From Phymorhynchus buccinoides (Eukaryota > Mollusca > Gastropoda > Neogastropoda > Raphitomidae): a stretch of DNA of 64,000 nt. The position numbers and the translations under genes are program-made. Positions 1 to 10,729 of this stretch are shown here, in pieces. The stretch's first letter is position 1, and every line of letters begins with the position of its first letter. Under the pieces are notes generated by a model. The model had not been told where the DNA came from. It made no database searches and worked only from the letters and a program-made list of their open reading frames with translations. The stretch is taken from positions 45,861,445-45,925,444 of the forward strand of contig CM065700.1 of NCBI GenBank assembly GCA_017654935.2. Direction: 5' to 3'.

Positions 1-119
1 ATCGCGAGGATGATTTTCTACTAAATCTAGTTGAAAACAGAACATAACGTAGATACGACTCTCCTTTATTTTAGATAGTTTACTTCACCCGCGGTACTTT
101 TCTCTACATTCCGAGAAAA

Positions 120-300
120 TCACTTTAGCCTCCCCGTTTCTGTCTCTCTCTGTCTCTGTTTCTCTATCTCTCTTTATCTCTCTCCCCCCACGCACGCATA
201 CACACATATGCACACACACATATGCGCATGCACACATATGCACACACACACATATGCACACACACACACACACACGTACAGGTGGCACTACCAACACAAT
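120..300. repeat. CT then CA/CATATG microsatellite
   Basis: Imperfect (TCTC)n followed by (CA)n interrupted by CATATG words. The right-arm partner is 58730-58900. It accounts for the cysteine/valine-rich and Arg/Glu-rich open frames here, which are not genes. Confidence 0.9.
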
Positions 301-479
301 CACACATTCGTTAACACAAATGGGTCAAAAGGCAAGACAGATGCAAGATAAGATTAACAATAAAAGCGCACCATGTAAAACAAAGCAACAAAGAAAGATA
401 CAAGACAAAAAATAAAATTACGCAAGACAAAAAATAAGATTAAAAAAAAGAAACAAAAACAATTCCTAACGATCAAAGT

Positions 480-1260
480 ACTCTTCGAAAAGCGCCAACA
501 TTATAATTTGTGAATACAATTTTGATCACAAGTTTTGGAATCTTTCGAAACTCGATATACTTTAAACATGTTTTGAGAAAATTTGGACAATTTAGAAAAT
601 GTCCGAAACGAAATTATACTTAGAAATTGTATTATGCAATTATATATGCTGAAATGTTGAGGGGGGGGTGGGGGGGGTGTAGGAAGAGGATGGACGTAGT
701 TCCTCTTCCTGTGCCCCACATTAAAACACATGAGGCCATCTTAATTCAAATTCTCACCAAGGAAAAGGATAGCGGAATGAAATAGGGTTTAAGATTAACA
801 TTAAAATTATAGCCCCGTCGACAACTAAGGCCATGTCAGGGCTGTCACCACGTTAACGGAATGTAATAAAATAAAACTGAAAATAAGCGTAACATGGAAA
901 ACAAAAGACACTTAGAACTAAAGAGAGGCATGTTAAAGGTCAAAGATAGAAAAGAAAGAAATACACAAATGCAGCAATAACGACATGAAAACATAAAAGA
1001 AAATAGCAATTCCCTAGAGCCAAAACGTTCTTTGAAAACCAAAATGGCTGAACGATACGATTTTGAAAATATGGTAACCTTTTTCAGATAACTTTGGGTC
1101 ACAATTTTCAAACGAGTTTAGTCACAATTTTAACATTTTCGCAAGAGCTATAAAACTTGAATGTTAATCGGACATTTGCAGTGTGTAGGGGGAGGAGGTG
1201 GGGGTGGAAAGGGGGTTGACGAATTCCCCTTTCTGGACCCACCCTTCCAACACTGAAGAT
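480..1260. repeat. Two degenerate copies of the G-rich 0.8-kb family
   Basis: Two segments (about 490-760 and 1090-1250) repeat the layout of the tandem units further right: an ACAATTTT-rich stretch, then a G-run with GTGGGGG words, then a TTCCCCT/TTCCTCTTCC inverted complement. They are too diverged for a sharp boundary. Partners are 57765-57935 and 58265-58530. No gene is seen between them. Confidence 0.5.
809..853 (+). repeat. Recurrent CTGTCACCACGT module, copy 1
   Basis: A ~45-bp interspersed word running from TATAGCCCCGTCGAC through CATGTCAGG to GCTGTCACCACGT. Other copies are at 8292-8340, 12275-12323, 28007-28056 and, partial, 9977-10001. All lie in the same orientation in the left arm; the right-arm copy is 58164-58210. 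It is probably the conserved end of a SINE or LINE family. Confidence 0.7.
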
Positions 1261-1770
1261 GAGAATCCGCCAGAAATAAGAACAGTATCCATTGGAAAAG
1301 AATTGAATGGATACAAATGCGCAGAATAACATTATAAAATGAACGTATAATAGTCAGAAATCAAAAGGAACATTATCCATTTCGTTTACAATTTACAAAG
1401 GAAACGACTTATAGAAGGAATGCATAAAAACATATTACTAAAATTGAACGTAAAATAAAACAGGACAGAGGAGAACATTAATTGAAAGGAGGCAAGGGGG
1501 TCCGTAGAGACTAAAGGGACGTAAAAAATAAACAGTATTGGAATAGTTAAGTACCATACCATACCATACCATAACACACACACGCCATCACAAACGCCTA
1601 AAAGTTAACATGTTTAAATGCAGACTAGGTAGAATTCTAAAAACAATCATTGGAATTATTAAGCACCACATTCCAACAGGGGTTGGGAGGTTGGGTGGGT
1701 GTGGATGGAGGAGGGAAGTGGAAACAAACCAGAGTGAATTTGAAACGATGAGGTACATAGTCCAGCGCTC

Positions 1771-1774
1771 TCTC

Positions 1775-1835
<61 letters not shown>

Positions 1836-1860
1836 CTCTGTCTCTTTCCCTCTCTCATTA
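1771..1860. repeat. CTGT/CT microsatellite
   Basis: (CTGT)n passing into (CT)n. The right-arm partner (57160-57250) is shorter and more interrupted. Confidence 0.9.
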
Positions 1861-2100
1861 ACACTAGAAAACGAGCTATCATTTAACTAACTATCTGGCC
1901 AAATATGTTACTGAAGCATAATTATATGCTTCAAACGTAGATCCCATTCACTCTGATTCCCTAATTACAACGTCGGCTTATTTAGTGCCCGCTGGTCGTT
2001 GTGTATATAGGACGATGACATTGTGATGGAAATGTGCGCGCCGAGTTTATATTTTGTACTATTACTTTGTTTTCGATTCAGATTTTAGTTTTTGTGCGAA

Positions 2101-2347
2101 TTAACCCTTTCACCGCCAAAGTCGCATTTTAGCACCACAGTGATTTAACACCTATGTCACTAAAAGGCATCAAATTGGGGGTCTATTATCCAAAGACCCT
2201 ATTGTCTTAGTTTTGGGAAGTAAGGATAGACCTTATTTTATATATGTCACAGAAGAATCCCCAATACTGCAGATGGATTTTGTTCTTTACCCAGGTAATT
2301 TCAAAGGATATTTGTGGATGAAATATAGCTGGCGGTGAAAGGGTTAA
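2101..2347. mobile_element. piggyBac-type MITE, copy 1
   Basis: A ~247-bp non-coding element with perfect terminal inverted repeats CCCTTTCACCGCCA / TGGCGGTGAAAGGG, each flanked by TTAA. A TTAA target duplication next to a CCC-starting terminus is the signature of piggyBac-superfamily elements. No transposase is present, so it would be mobilised in trans. A second copy sits at 19783-20028 and both recur in the right arm. Confidence 0.85.
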
Positions 2348-2461
2348 TGCTGTGCTGTTTGCACCTTTCCTCTTTCTTTTCCACTACACCCCCACTCCCC
2401 ACCCCCATGTCATGATGGCTGTGTAGCTATTGACATTAAATCATTAATTTGTCAGCTATCT

Positions 2462-2700
<239 letters not shown>

Positions 2701-3403
2701 CCCCAAATCCACACACAACTACAGTCACGTCTTCACTCCCACACCTGGGTCCAGAGGCAAACTAAAGGTACACAAGGAAGAATCAAAGTGAAACGAAATT
2801 AATGAAAAACAAGAAAGCACAATAAAAAAAGGTTGCCATGATTCCTACCAACAAATATAATTCTTAGAAAAGGACCAAACAAATGTCGATGGGTGTGTGG
2901 GTAGGGGTAGGTCAATTTTGTTGACAATGTTGAGATTTTCCGAAACAAACATACTTTAAACGTTGGACGAGTGAATTCAGAATGCTGCAGTGTAACGGGG
3001 GGTGGGTTGGGTGAGAGGGGTGGACGTTCCCCTCTTCCTTTGCACCCCTTGTCAACACTGGCATGGAAATTAAGAAAAGATACAAAATTGTCAGTTATTG
3101 AACACTTCATTAATTTTGCTCAATAAAAAATGTTTTTTTTAAAAATCACACTTATGTTTGAATGCATGGCATTAGAATGTTTAGAAAGTTAAATTGTTAA
3201 ATAGTATTAGTGAATTTTTTTTTATCAGGTGAAAGAAAACGTGGAATAAGAACAAAAGAAACTGAAAAAAAGAAAGGTGACAGAAATGATAAGCTATAAT
3301 GATGAAGGAAAACTAAAAACATAGAAGCAAGAGTGAAACGTGGGAAGTGGACGGCACGCTCGCACAAACACGCTCTTCTCTCTCTCTCTCTCTCTCTCTG
3401 TGT

Positions 3404-3489
<86 letters not shown>

Positions 3490-4184
3490 GCCCCAAATCC
3501 ACACACGCACCACTACAGCTACAGTCACGTCTTCACTCCCACACTTGGGTCCAGAGGCAAACTAAAGGTACACAAGAAAGAATCAAAGTGAAACGAAATT
3601 AATGACAAATTAAGATTGAAACAAGACAACAACAAAATGTTTCTTGCCATGATTCCTACCAACCACATTTCTCTGAAAAGGACCAAAAAATGTCGCTTGG
3701 GGGTGTGGGTAGGGGTGGCTCAATTTTGATGACAATTTTGAGATTTTCTGATACAAACTTATACGTTAAACATTGGATGATTGAATTAAGAATGCTGCAG
3801 TGTAAAGGGGGGTGGGGTGGGTGAGAGGGGTGGACGTTCCCCTCTTCCTTTGCACCCCCCCCCCCCCTGTCAACACTAGCTTGGACATTTTAAGAAAAGA
3901 TAAGGAATTGTCAGTTATTGAACACTTCATTTGCTCAATGAAAATTTAGATAAAAAAAAACCCACACACTTATCTTTGAATGCATGGCATTAGAATTGTT
4001 AGAAAGTTAAATAGTTTTGATGAAGTTATTTTCTCAGTGAAAGAAAATGTGAAATATTAAGGAAAAATATGAAAAAAGAAAGGTGATAGAAATAATAAGC
4101 TATAATGATGAAGGAAAACTAAAAACATAGAAGCAAGAGTGAAACGTGGGAAGTGGACGGCACGCTCGCACAAACACGCTCTTC

Positions 4185-4231
<47 letters not shown>

Positions 4232-4237
<6 letters not shown>

Positions 4238-4343
4238 CTCTGTCTCTGTCTGTCTGTCTCTCTCTCTCACACACACAGCCCCAAATCCACACACGCACCA
4301 CTACAGCTACAGTCACGTCTTCACTCCCACACCTGGGTCAAAG
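4232..4343. repeat. Upstream copy of the long LINE target duplication
   Basis: TCTCTGTCTG tract through CACACCTGGGTCAAAG. It is matched by 5376-5486. Both copies share the TCAAAG variant, where the other array units have TCCAGAG, so they come from one target site and not from the array repeat itself. Confidence 0.75.
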
Positions 4344-5357
4344 ATCTAGTTAGTAGGGGTAAACGTGCTTTACTTTGCATTATGAAAAAATTGAGAATGT
4401 TAAATAATGAATCTTTATCTCTGTTCTTAAAGCTTTTCGATTCACAGATTCAACCAATAGTACAATATGGAGCCGAATTATGGGGACTCGAATCTGCTGC
4501 TATCCACATTGAAAAAATTCATTTATTTGGTTTAAAGAAGTTCCTTGGAGTGACAATGCGAACACCGAATGATTTAGTTTATGGCGAGACTAATAGATTT
4601 CCTATTTATTTGTTATCTGTTGTTAGATGTATTCGTTATTGGGTCAAAATAACAAGAATGTCGCCCAATAGATTACCATATAAAGCGTATGGTATGTTAG
4701 TAGAATTGGATAATAGGGGAAAGACAAATTGGGTCACTAATGTAAGGTCAACATTGTATGAAAACGGGTTTGGGTTTGTGTGGCAAAACCAGGGAGTAGA
4801 GAATGTAAATGGGTTCATACGTGCCTTTAGGCAAAGATTGATAGATTCTAATTGGCAGAGATGGAGTTCCCATATGCAGGCTAGTAATCGATTTGGCTTC
4901 TACAAATTGCTAAACTCGTTGCATTGCATTCCAACTTATTTAATGATGAATATAAACAGGCAAATGAAATGTTATGACAAAATTAAGATTTGGTATTTCT
5001 GATATCTGTGTACATTCTAATCGCTACAGGCCTGTTGATGATCGTAACTTTATTTGCCCTGTTTGTTATAAAGGTGAGGAAAATGAGATTCATTTTGTTT
5101 TGTCTTGTCCAGTTTTACAAAATATTAGAGATCAGTTAATCCCTTCGAAATACTCTAAGTATCCTTGTTTGTTCAGATTAGTTTTACTATTAACAACAAC
5201 TAATGAAAATACTGTTAAGAAACTGTCTTTGTATGTATATAAAGCATTTAAAGTCCGTAAGGATATGATTGCAACTTGACCTAATTTTGTAATAGGATAT
5301 GTTGTTTGTTATATATGTACCCCCTTCTAAGGGGCTATGGCCTTTAAGAATAAAAAG
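4344..5357 (+). mobile_element. 5'-truncated LINE, frameshifted copy
   Basis: The 3' part of a non-LTR retrotransposon. A first frame (4344-5002) carries the end of the reverse-transcriptase domain, with a FDSQIQPIVQYGAELWG-like motif typical of LINE thumb regions. A second frame (4974-5279) carries a C-terminal CPVC...H...C zinc knuckle and ends with TGA at 5277. A 2-bp TA loss near 4974 separates them; the right-arm copy is continuous. The 3' UTR ends in a CCCCTTCTAAGGGG hairpin and joins a TCTGCG/TCTG microsatellite. It is flanked by a ~110-bp duplication (4232-4343 and 5376-5486). Confidence 0.9.
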
Positions 5358-5375
5358 TCTGCGTCTGCGTCTGCG

Positions 5376-5486
5376 TCTCTGTCTCTGTCTGTCTCTGTCT
5401 GTCTCTCTCTCTCACACACAGCCCCAAATCCACACACGCACCACTACAGCTACAGTCACGTCTTCACTCCCACACCTGGGTCAAAG
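5376..5486. repeat. Downstream copy of the long LINE target duplication
   Basis: Near-identical to 4232-4343, immediately after the LINE 3' tail. A duplication this long implies widely staggered nicks at insertion. Confidence 0.75.
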
Positions 5487-5959
5487 GCAAACTAAAGGTA
5501 CACAAGAAAGAATCAAAGTGAAACGAAATTAACGAAAAATAAAGATAGAAACAAGACAACAACAAAATGTTTCTTGCCATGATTCCTACCAACCACATTT
5601 CTCTGAAAAGGACCAAAAAATGTCGCTTGGGGGTGTGGGTAGGGGTGGCTCAATTTTGATGACAACTTTGAGATTTTCTGATACAAACTTATACGTTAAA
5701 CATTGGATGATTGAATTCAGAATGCTGCAGTGTAAAGGGGGGTGGGTTGGGTGAGAGGGGTGGACGTTCCCCTCTTCCTTTGCACACCCCCTGTCAACAC
5801 TATAATGATGAAGGAAAATTAAAAACATAGGAGCAAGAGTGAAACGTGGGAAGTGGACGGCACGCTCGCACAAGCACGCTCTTCTTTTTCTTTTCCCTCT
5901 CCCTCTCTCTGTGTCCCTATCTCTCCCCACTCCTATCTCTCTGTCTCTCTGTCTCTCTG

Positions 5960-5975
5960 TCTCTCTCTCTCACGC

Positions 5976-6018
<43 letters not shown>
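5960..6018. repeat. (CA)n microsatellite
   Basis: Tract of CACACA after CT words inside an array unit; partner 52979-53032. Confidence 0.9.
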
Positions 6019-6019
<1 letters not shown>

Positions 6020-6760
6020 CAAAATCCATACACACACCACTACAGCTACAGTCACGTCTTCACTTCCACACCTGGGTCCAGAGGCAAACTAAAGGTACAC
6101 AAGAAAGAATCAAAGTGAAATGAAATTAACGAAAAATAAAGATAGAAACAAGACAGCAAACAAATAAAAATAAATGTTGCCATGATTCCTACCAACCACA
6201 TTTCTTTGAAAAGGACCAAAAAATGTCGCTTGGGTGTGTGGGTAGGGATGGGTCAATTTTGATGACAATTTTGAGATTTTCTGATACAAACTTATACTTT
6301 AAACGTTGGATGATTGAATTCAGAATGCTGCAGTGTAAAGGGGGGTGGGGTGGGTGAGAGGGGTGGACGTTCCCCTCTTCCTTTGCACCCCCCCCCTGTC
6401 AACACTAGCTTGGACATTTTAACAAAAGATAAGGAATTGACAATTATTGAACACTTCATTTGCTCAATAAAAACTTAGATTAAAAAAACCCACACTTATC
6501 TTTGAATACACGGCATTAGAAGTTTTAGAAAGTTAAGTTGTTAAATAGTTTTGATGAAGTTATTTTCTCAGGTGAAAGAACAGGTGAAATATTAAGGAAA
6601 AAAGTGAAAAAGAAAGGTGACAGAAATGATAAGCTATAATGATGAAGGAAAACTAAAAACATAGGAGCAAGAGTGAAACGTGGGAAGTGGACGGCGTGCA
6701 CGCACAAGCACGCTCTTCTTTCTTTTCCCTCTCCCTCTGTGTCCCTATCTCTCCCCACTC

Positions 6761-6810
<50 letters not shown>

Positions 6811-7560
6811 AATCCACACACGCACCACTACAGCTACGCCTTCACTTCCACACCTAGGTCCAGAGGCAAACTAAAGGTACACAAGAAAGAATCAAAGTGA
6901 AACGAAATTAATGCAAAATAAAGATAGAAACAAGACAGCCAAAAAATAAAATAAATGTTGCCATGATTCCTACCAACCACATTTCTTTGAAAAGGACCAA
7001 CAAAATGTCGCTTGGGGGTGTGGGTAGGGGTGGGTCAATTTTGATGACAATTTTGAGATTTTCTGATACAAACTTATGCGTTAAACATTGGATGATTGAA
7101 TTCAGAATGCTGCAGTGTAAAGGGGTCGGGGGGTGGGTCGAGAGGGGTGGACGTTCCCCTCTTCCTTTGCACACCCCCTGTTAACACTAGCTTGGACATT
7201 TTAATAAAAGAAGGAATTGTCAGTTATTGAACACTTCATTTGCTCAATAAAAAATGGTTTTTTTAAACACACTTATATTTGAATGCATGGCATTAGAAAT
7301 TTTTAGAAAGTTAAATCGTTAAATAGGTTTGATGAACTTTTCTCAGGTGAGATAAGAAAAGAAAATGAAAAAAAAGAAAGGTGACAAATGATAAGCTATA
7401 ATGATGAAGGAAAACTAAAAACATAGGAGCAAGAGTAAAAACATGGGAAGTGGACGGCACCGGCACGCTCGCACAAACACGCTCTTCTCTCTCTCTTCCC
7501 TCTGTGTGTCCCTATCTCTCTCCACTCCTCTCTCTCTTATTCCCATCTTATCTATTTTTT

Positions 7561-8290
7561 AAGTGCTATTATTCTGTGGAAGAATTGTTTAATTTTTTTT
7601 CTAAATCACTTCAAACCACCAATTCAAATTCACCATTGCTCATATTAGCTTTTATTTCAATCTCCCCTTTTGTTTGTTTGTTTTCGTCAATTACTTCATG
7701 TGCTCATGTTTGTCATTTTTGTTTATTTCCTTCACTTGTTTTTATGTCCATTTTTCTTAGCATGGCGTGAGTGTGCGAGTGAGAGGGCAAGATGCAAAGA
7801 AGCTATTGTAGCTTATCCTTTTTACCTTCAATAAAACATTCATATTTCGTGTTTTTCTCGCAAATACACTGCAAACCATGCCCTCTCCCCCACCCCCTTT
7901 CTGTCTCTCTCTCACGGTCATACACAGCTATAATGAAGTTAAACCCGGTTAAAACATGAATAAGTCTAATACAATTTAACAATAACCTAGTCCAGAATAA
8001 CAAATGTGATCATAATATTGATGTTAAAGGTAGATTAGGGGTAATCGGTTACTTGATTACGTCTTAGTAATTAATAGCTTATGTTGATTTACGTTTGCTC
8101 TTGAGCTAGTGTAGCTTAATTACAAATTGCGGATTAATCCTAATTTACATGGGATTCCCAACACTACTAATGCAGAGCATTTCAATTTTTAACCACTGCC
8201 TGGTAAATAAAGCGTTGCAATAAAGGTGCATTTATTTATTAGATTTTTAAATTGTTTATAGTCCTATCTTTTATTTGTTTAATCTTTTAC
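7561..8290. other. Unique-looking AT-rich stretch, nothing recognised
   Basis: After the array ends there is low-complexity TTT/CTC sequence, a short CTGTCTCTCTCTC tract near 7910 and plain AT-rich DNA. I see no coding, RNA or mobile signature. Partner 50690-51450. Confidence 0.5.
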
Positions 8291-8291
8291 A

Positions 8292-8340
8292 TTTATAGTC
8301 CCGTCAACAGCAATAGTCTTCTCAGGACTGTCACCACAGT
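8292..8340 (+). repeat. Recurrent CTGTCACCAC module, copy 2
   Basis: TTATAGTCCCGTCAACAG ... CAGGACTGTCACCACAGT, a member of the family described at 809-853. Right-arm partner 50641-50690. Confidence 0.7.
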
Positions 8341-8572
8341 AAATAATAAAGGTGCTTAAAACAGAACACGTGGCTATAAATCTTGATCATCTTTCACCCA
8401 TCTATGGTTCAGGAAAAACATATTGCCTATATAATTTATAAATGCTTTATTATTTAGGACCGTAAGGGAGATAATTTAGAAACAGAAAAGAGCAAGACAG
8501 GCTGCCCTTTCCCTACTTCTTCCCCTACGTTACGGAAACTAGTTTTTCCAAGCCTGCCCTCTTCACCCTGCC

Positions 8573-8700
8573 CCCCCCCCCCCCCCCCCCCAAAAAAGAT
8601 TGTTGGCGCTGCGCTTACGGCGATGCGCTCTCCGGGGGAACGCAGTCCGAATTTCACAGAGACAAGTCTCTGTGACTAGAATATACTAAATACTAAATAC
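8573..8700 (+). mobile_element. SINE 3' end (poly-C then tail)
   Basis: A C-run (8573-8591) precedes GGCGCTGCGCTTACGG, then GCGATGCGCTCTCCG and CCGAATTTCACAGAGAC, ending in a short ATACTAAATACTAAATAC tail. The same order of words ends the tRNA-derived SINE at 24002-24360, so this is a 5'-truncated member. Partner 50275-50412 with a G-run. Confidence 0.65.
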
Positions 8701-8811
8701 AAAAAAACAAAACGGATGTGTTCCCGCCTCTGTGTCCACTCGGGCTAAAGATAGGGTTAGGGGATTTGGATCAGGGTTAGGATAAGGGGTAAGGTTTTGT
8801 CTCTCATAGAG

Positions 8812-8955
8812 ATGGGGACATAACAGACAGGGACACGGGGACATACAGACAATGGTGACAAGGACACAGACGGGGACACATATACACGGGGACATACAAT
8901 GGTGACAGAGACACGGGGACATAGACATTGGTGACAGGGACACAGACGAGGATAC
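8812..8955. repeat. GGGACA-rich minisatellite
   Basis: Imperfect repeats of GGGACACGGGGACATA / CAATGGTGACA words. Partner 50030-50165. It produces proline/cysteine/valine-rich frames that are not genes. Confidence 0.8.
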
Positions 8956-9039
8956 ATCCAGATACACCCTGCGTACGTTAGATGAGAACACACTGTGCTG
9001 AAACTACTACTCTTTCGTGACGCAAAAGCAGTGCAGTGT

Positions 9040-9215
9040 CCCCTTATCTTGGTTGCCTCGGCCTTCATTTTTCTATCTTTAAAACAAATTGTCCCATGTG
9101 CGCCTGTGCCAGTGCTGGAGGACGTAAAACTCATTTTCTCGGCCTTCATTTTCCCTGTGAATATTGCTGGTGCCAACCGTTGCCCCCAAGTCGGATACGA
9201 CAGAAAAAAATAAAA
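9040..9215 (-). repeat. ACGTCC repeat, 5' half only
   Basis: Read on the minus strand, it begins TTTTACGTCCTCCAGC and continues through GCACATGGGACAATTTG, as in the left half of the U2-hairpin repeat at 12828-12950. The hairpin core is absent. It contains two copies of CTCGGCCTTCATTTT on the plus strand. Partner 49770-49945. Confidence 0.5.
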
Positions 9216-9582
9216 ATTAAGCCATTCCTACAGAAACACCAACACAAGTTAAGGACCACTTCAAAAACGGGCAGAGCCAATAGGTTCGTTTTTGGTACAC
9301 GTTTCATGTCATCGTTTTCCCCATGTCTGCTATAAAATTCAACAACAAAATCTATTTCAACTGGCTTACAGTACGAGAGTTTTATGCTTCAAACATGCGT
9401 CGTCATTGCCAGCCTGAATAAAACGTGTACCCAAAATGAATCGGCTTTAGAATTTTGGATAGGATATGTAGACGAGCTACGAAATTAAAAGTTTTAAAAG
9501 TAAACGCTTTTGATTGATTTTTATGTATGCGAGTGGTCCTTAATTTGTGCTGATGTCTGGCATTACAACACACAGAATCCAC

Positions 9583-9852
9583 ACAACAAAATGCATGCAC
9601 TAACAACTAAGCAAGACAAAATATGTTCAGTTCAATGTTCGGGTTTCTTTTTCCCCGTTTGAAGGTTTTCACACAACAAAATGCATGTACTAACAACTAA
9701 ACAAGACAAAATATGTTCAGTTCAATGTTCGGGTTTCTTTTTCCCCGTTTGAAGGTTTTCACACAACTAAATGCATGCACTAACAACTAAAGACAAAATA
9801 TGTTCAGTTCAATGTTCAGGTTTCTTTTTCCCCGTTTGAAGGTTTTCACAAA
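9583..9852. repeat. Three 90-bp tandem repeats
   Basis: ATGCATG(C/T)ACTAACAACTAA recurs at 9591, 9681 and 9771, each followed by GTTCAGTTCAATGTTC and TTTTTCCCCGTTTGAAGG. Partner 49110-49395 also has three. Confidence 0.95.
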
Positions 9853-9862
9853 GTTACTACGT

Positions 9863-10180
9863 TCACAAGTGTTCAAAGTTGTTCTTTGCAGACACTTTCA
9901 CGCATAGAAACCAATACAATGCTGCAGTACAGAGTTCACTTTGAAGAGGAATGAAGATGACGTAATGTAGTCTGTCGTTTATAGTCCTGTCACAGCAATG
10001 GAAGAGATTACGTAGGAAGGTTGTAGAGATGAGCAGAGAAGACTGTAGAGATGACGTAGGAGCTCGTAGAGATGACATACAGGTGACGTAGATGTGGCGT
10101 AGCGATGACCAATACAATCGTGGAGGTGACGTATGAAGAGAAGTTGACGATTGGAGATTCCCTTCCAAACGCACCAACAC
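9863..10180 (-). other. Candidate exon after splice acceptor, left arm
   Basis: On the minus strand, TTCTTTACACAG precedes the exon start at 10180. The sequence holds several degenerate CATCTCTACG words, the same decamer that builds the minisatellite block upstream (10730-11955). An open frame of 124 codons crosses the acceptor, so coding potential is unproven and the 3' end is not defined. The right-arm equivalent begins at 48794. It could be the last exon of a non-coding transcript. Confidence 0.3.
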
Positions 10181-10254
10181 CTGTGTAAAGAACACACATT
10201 TTGAAGTTAGTAAATCATCAAACAAGACATTCAACAACTAGCAACAATACTCAA

Positions 10255-10360
10255 CGCGCACACACACAACGCACGCGCACACACATGTATACTTATGCTT
10301 GCGCGGGCAGACAGACACACACACACACGCACGCGCACGCACGCGCGCACACGTACAAGC
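10255..10360. repeat. CA/CG-rich alternating purine-pyrimidine tract
   Basis: ACGCGCACACACACAACGCACGCGC words, about 100 bp; partner 48620-48720. Confidence 0.8.
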
Positions 10361-10484
10361 AGGCACATTTACTCGGATGAATGAAAGTTGGGTCTTACCG
10401 TTCGCTCAGCATCACCATGTGCTTATAATTATTAATGGTTCATTACATTTACTAAAATCGTAAGCTTTAGTGTAAGAGAGCGTG

Positions 10485-10570
<86 letters not shown>

Positions 10571-10660
10571 GAGATAGAGAGTAACAAAGATAGAGAGAGA
10601 GAGTAATCAGTAAGGGTAGCAGAAAAATAACAGAGAGAGAGAGGGAGAGAGACAGACAGA
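10485..10660. repeat. (GA)n microsatellite with internal duplicate
   Basis: Long GA tract. The segment TAATCAGTAAGGGTAGCAGA then appears twice (10605-10630 and 10667-10692), each followed or preceded by GA words. The right arm has only one copy of that segment plus a rearranged CT tract (48340-48490). Confidence 0.9.
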
Positions 10661-10729
10661 CAGACATAATCAGTAAGGGTAGCAGAAAAATAACTAAATG
10701 ACATGAGAACAAATGGAAAGCAGGGTTAC

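Larger units (their letters stand above)
2701..7560. repeat. Tandem array of ~0.8-kb units
   Basis: Five-plus head-to-tail copies with recurring landmarks. The word GAATGCTGCAGTGTA lies at about 2979, 3790, 5720, 6324 and 7106. The lead-in GTGGGAAGTGGACGG before a CT tract lies at about 3345, 4147, 5847, 6681 and 7444. Each unit holds a CT/CA microsatellite, an AATTTTGATGACAATTTTG stretch and a G-rich inverted segment (GGACGTTCCCCTCTTCC). The third unit is interrupted by a LINE (4344-5357) and the next has lost ~240 bp near 5798. Partner array 51480-56300. No host gene is seen within. Confidence 0.9.

Noticed and set aside
9054..9075. CTCGGCCTT as the 5' end of U2 snRNA
   Set aside because: Only nine bases match, it is on the opposite strand to the ACGTCC part, and the downstream sequence does not follow U2.
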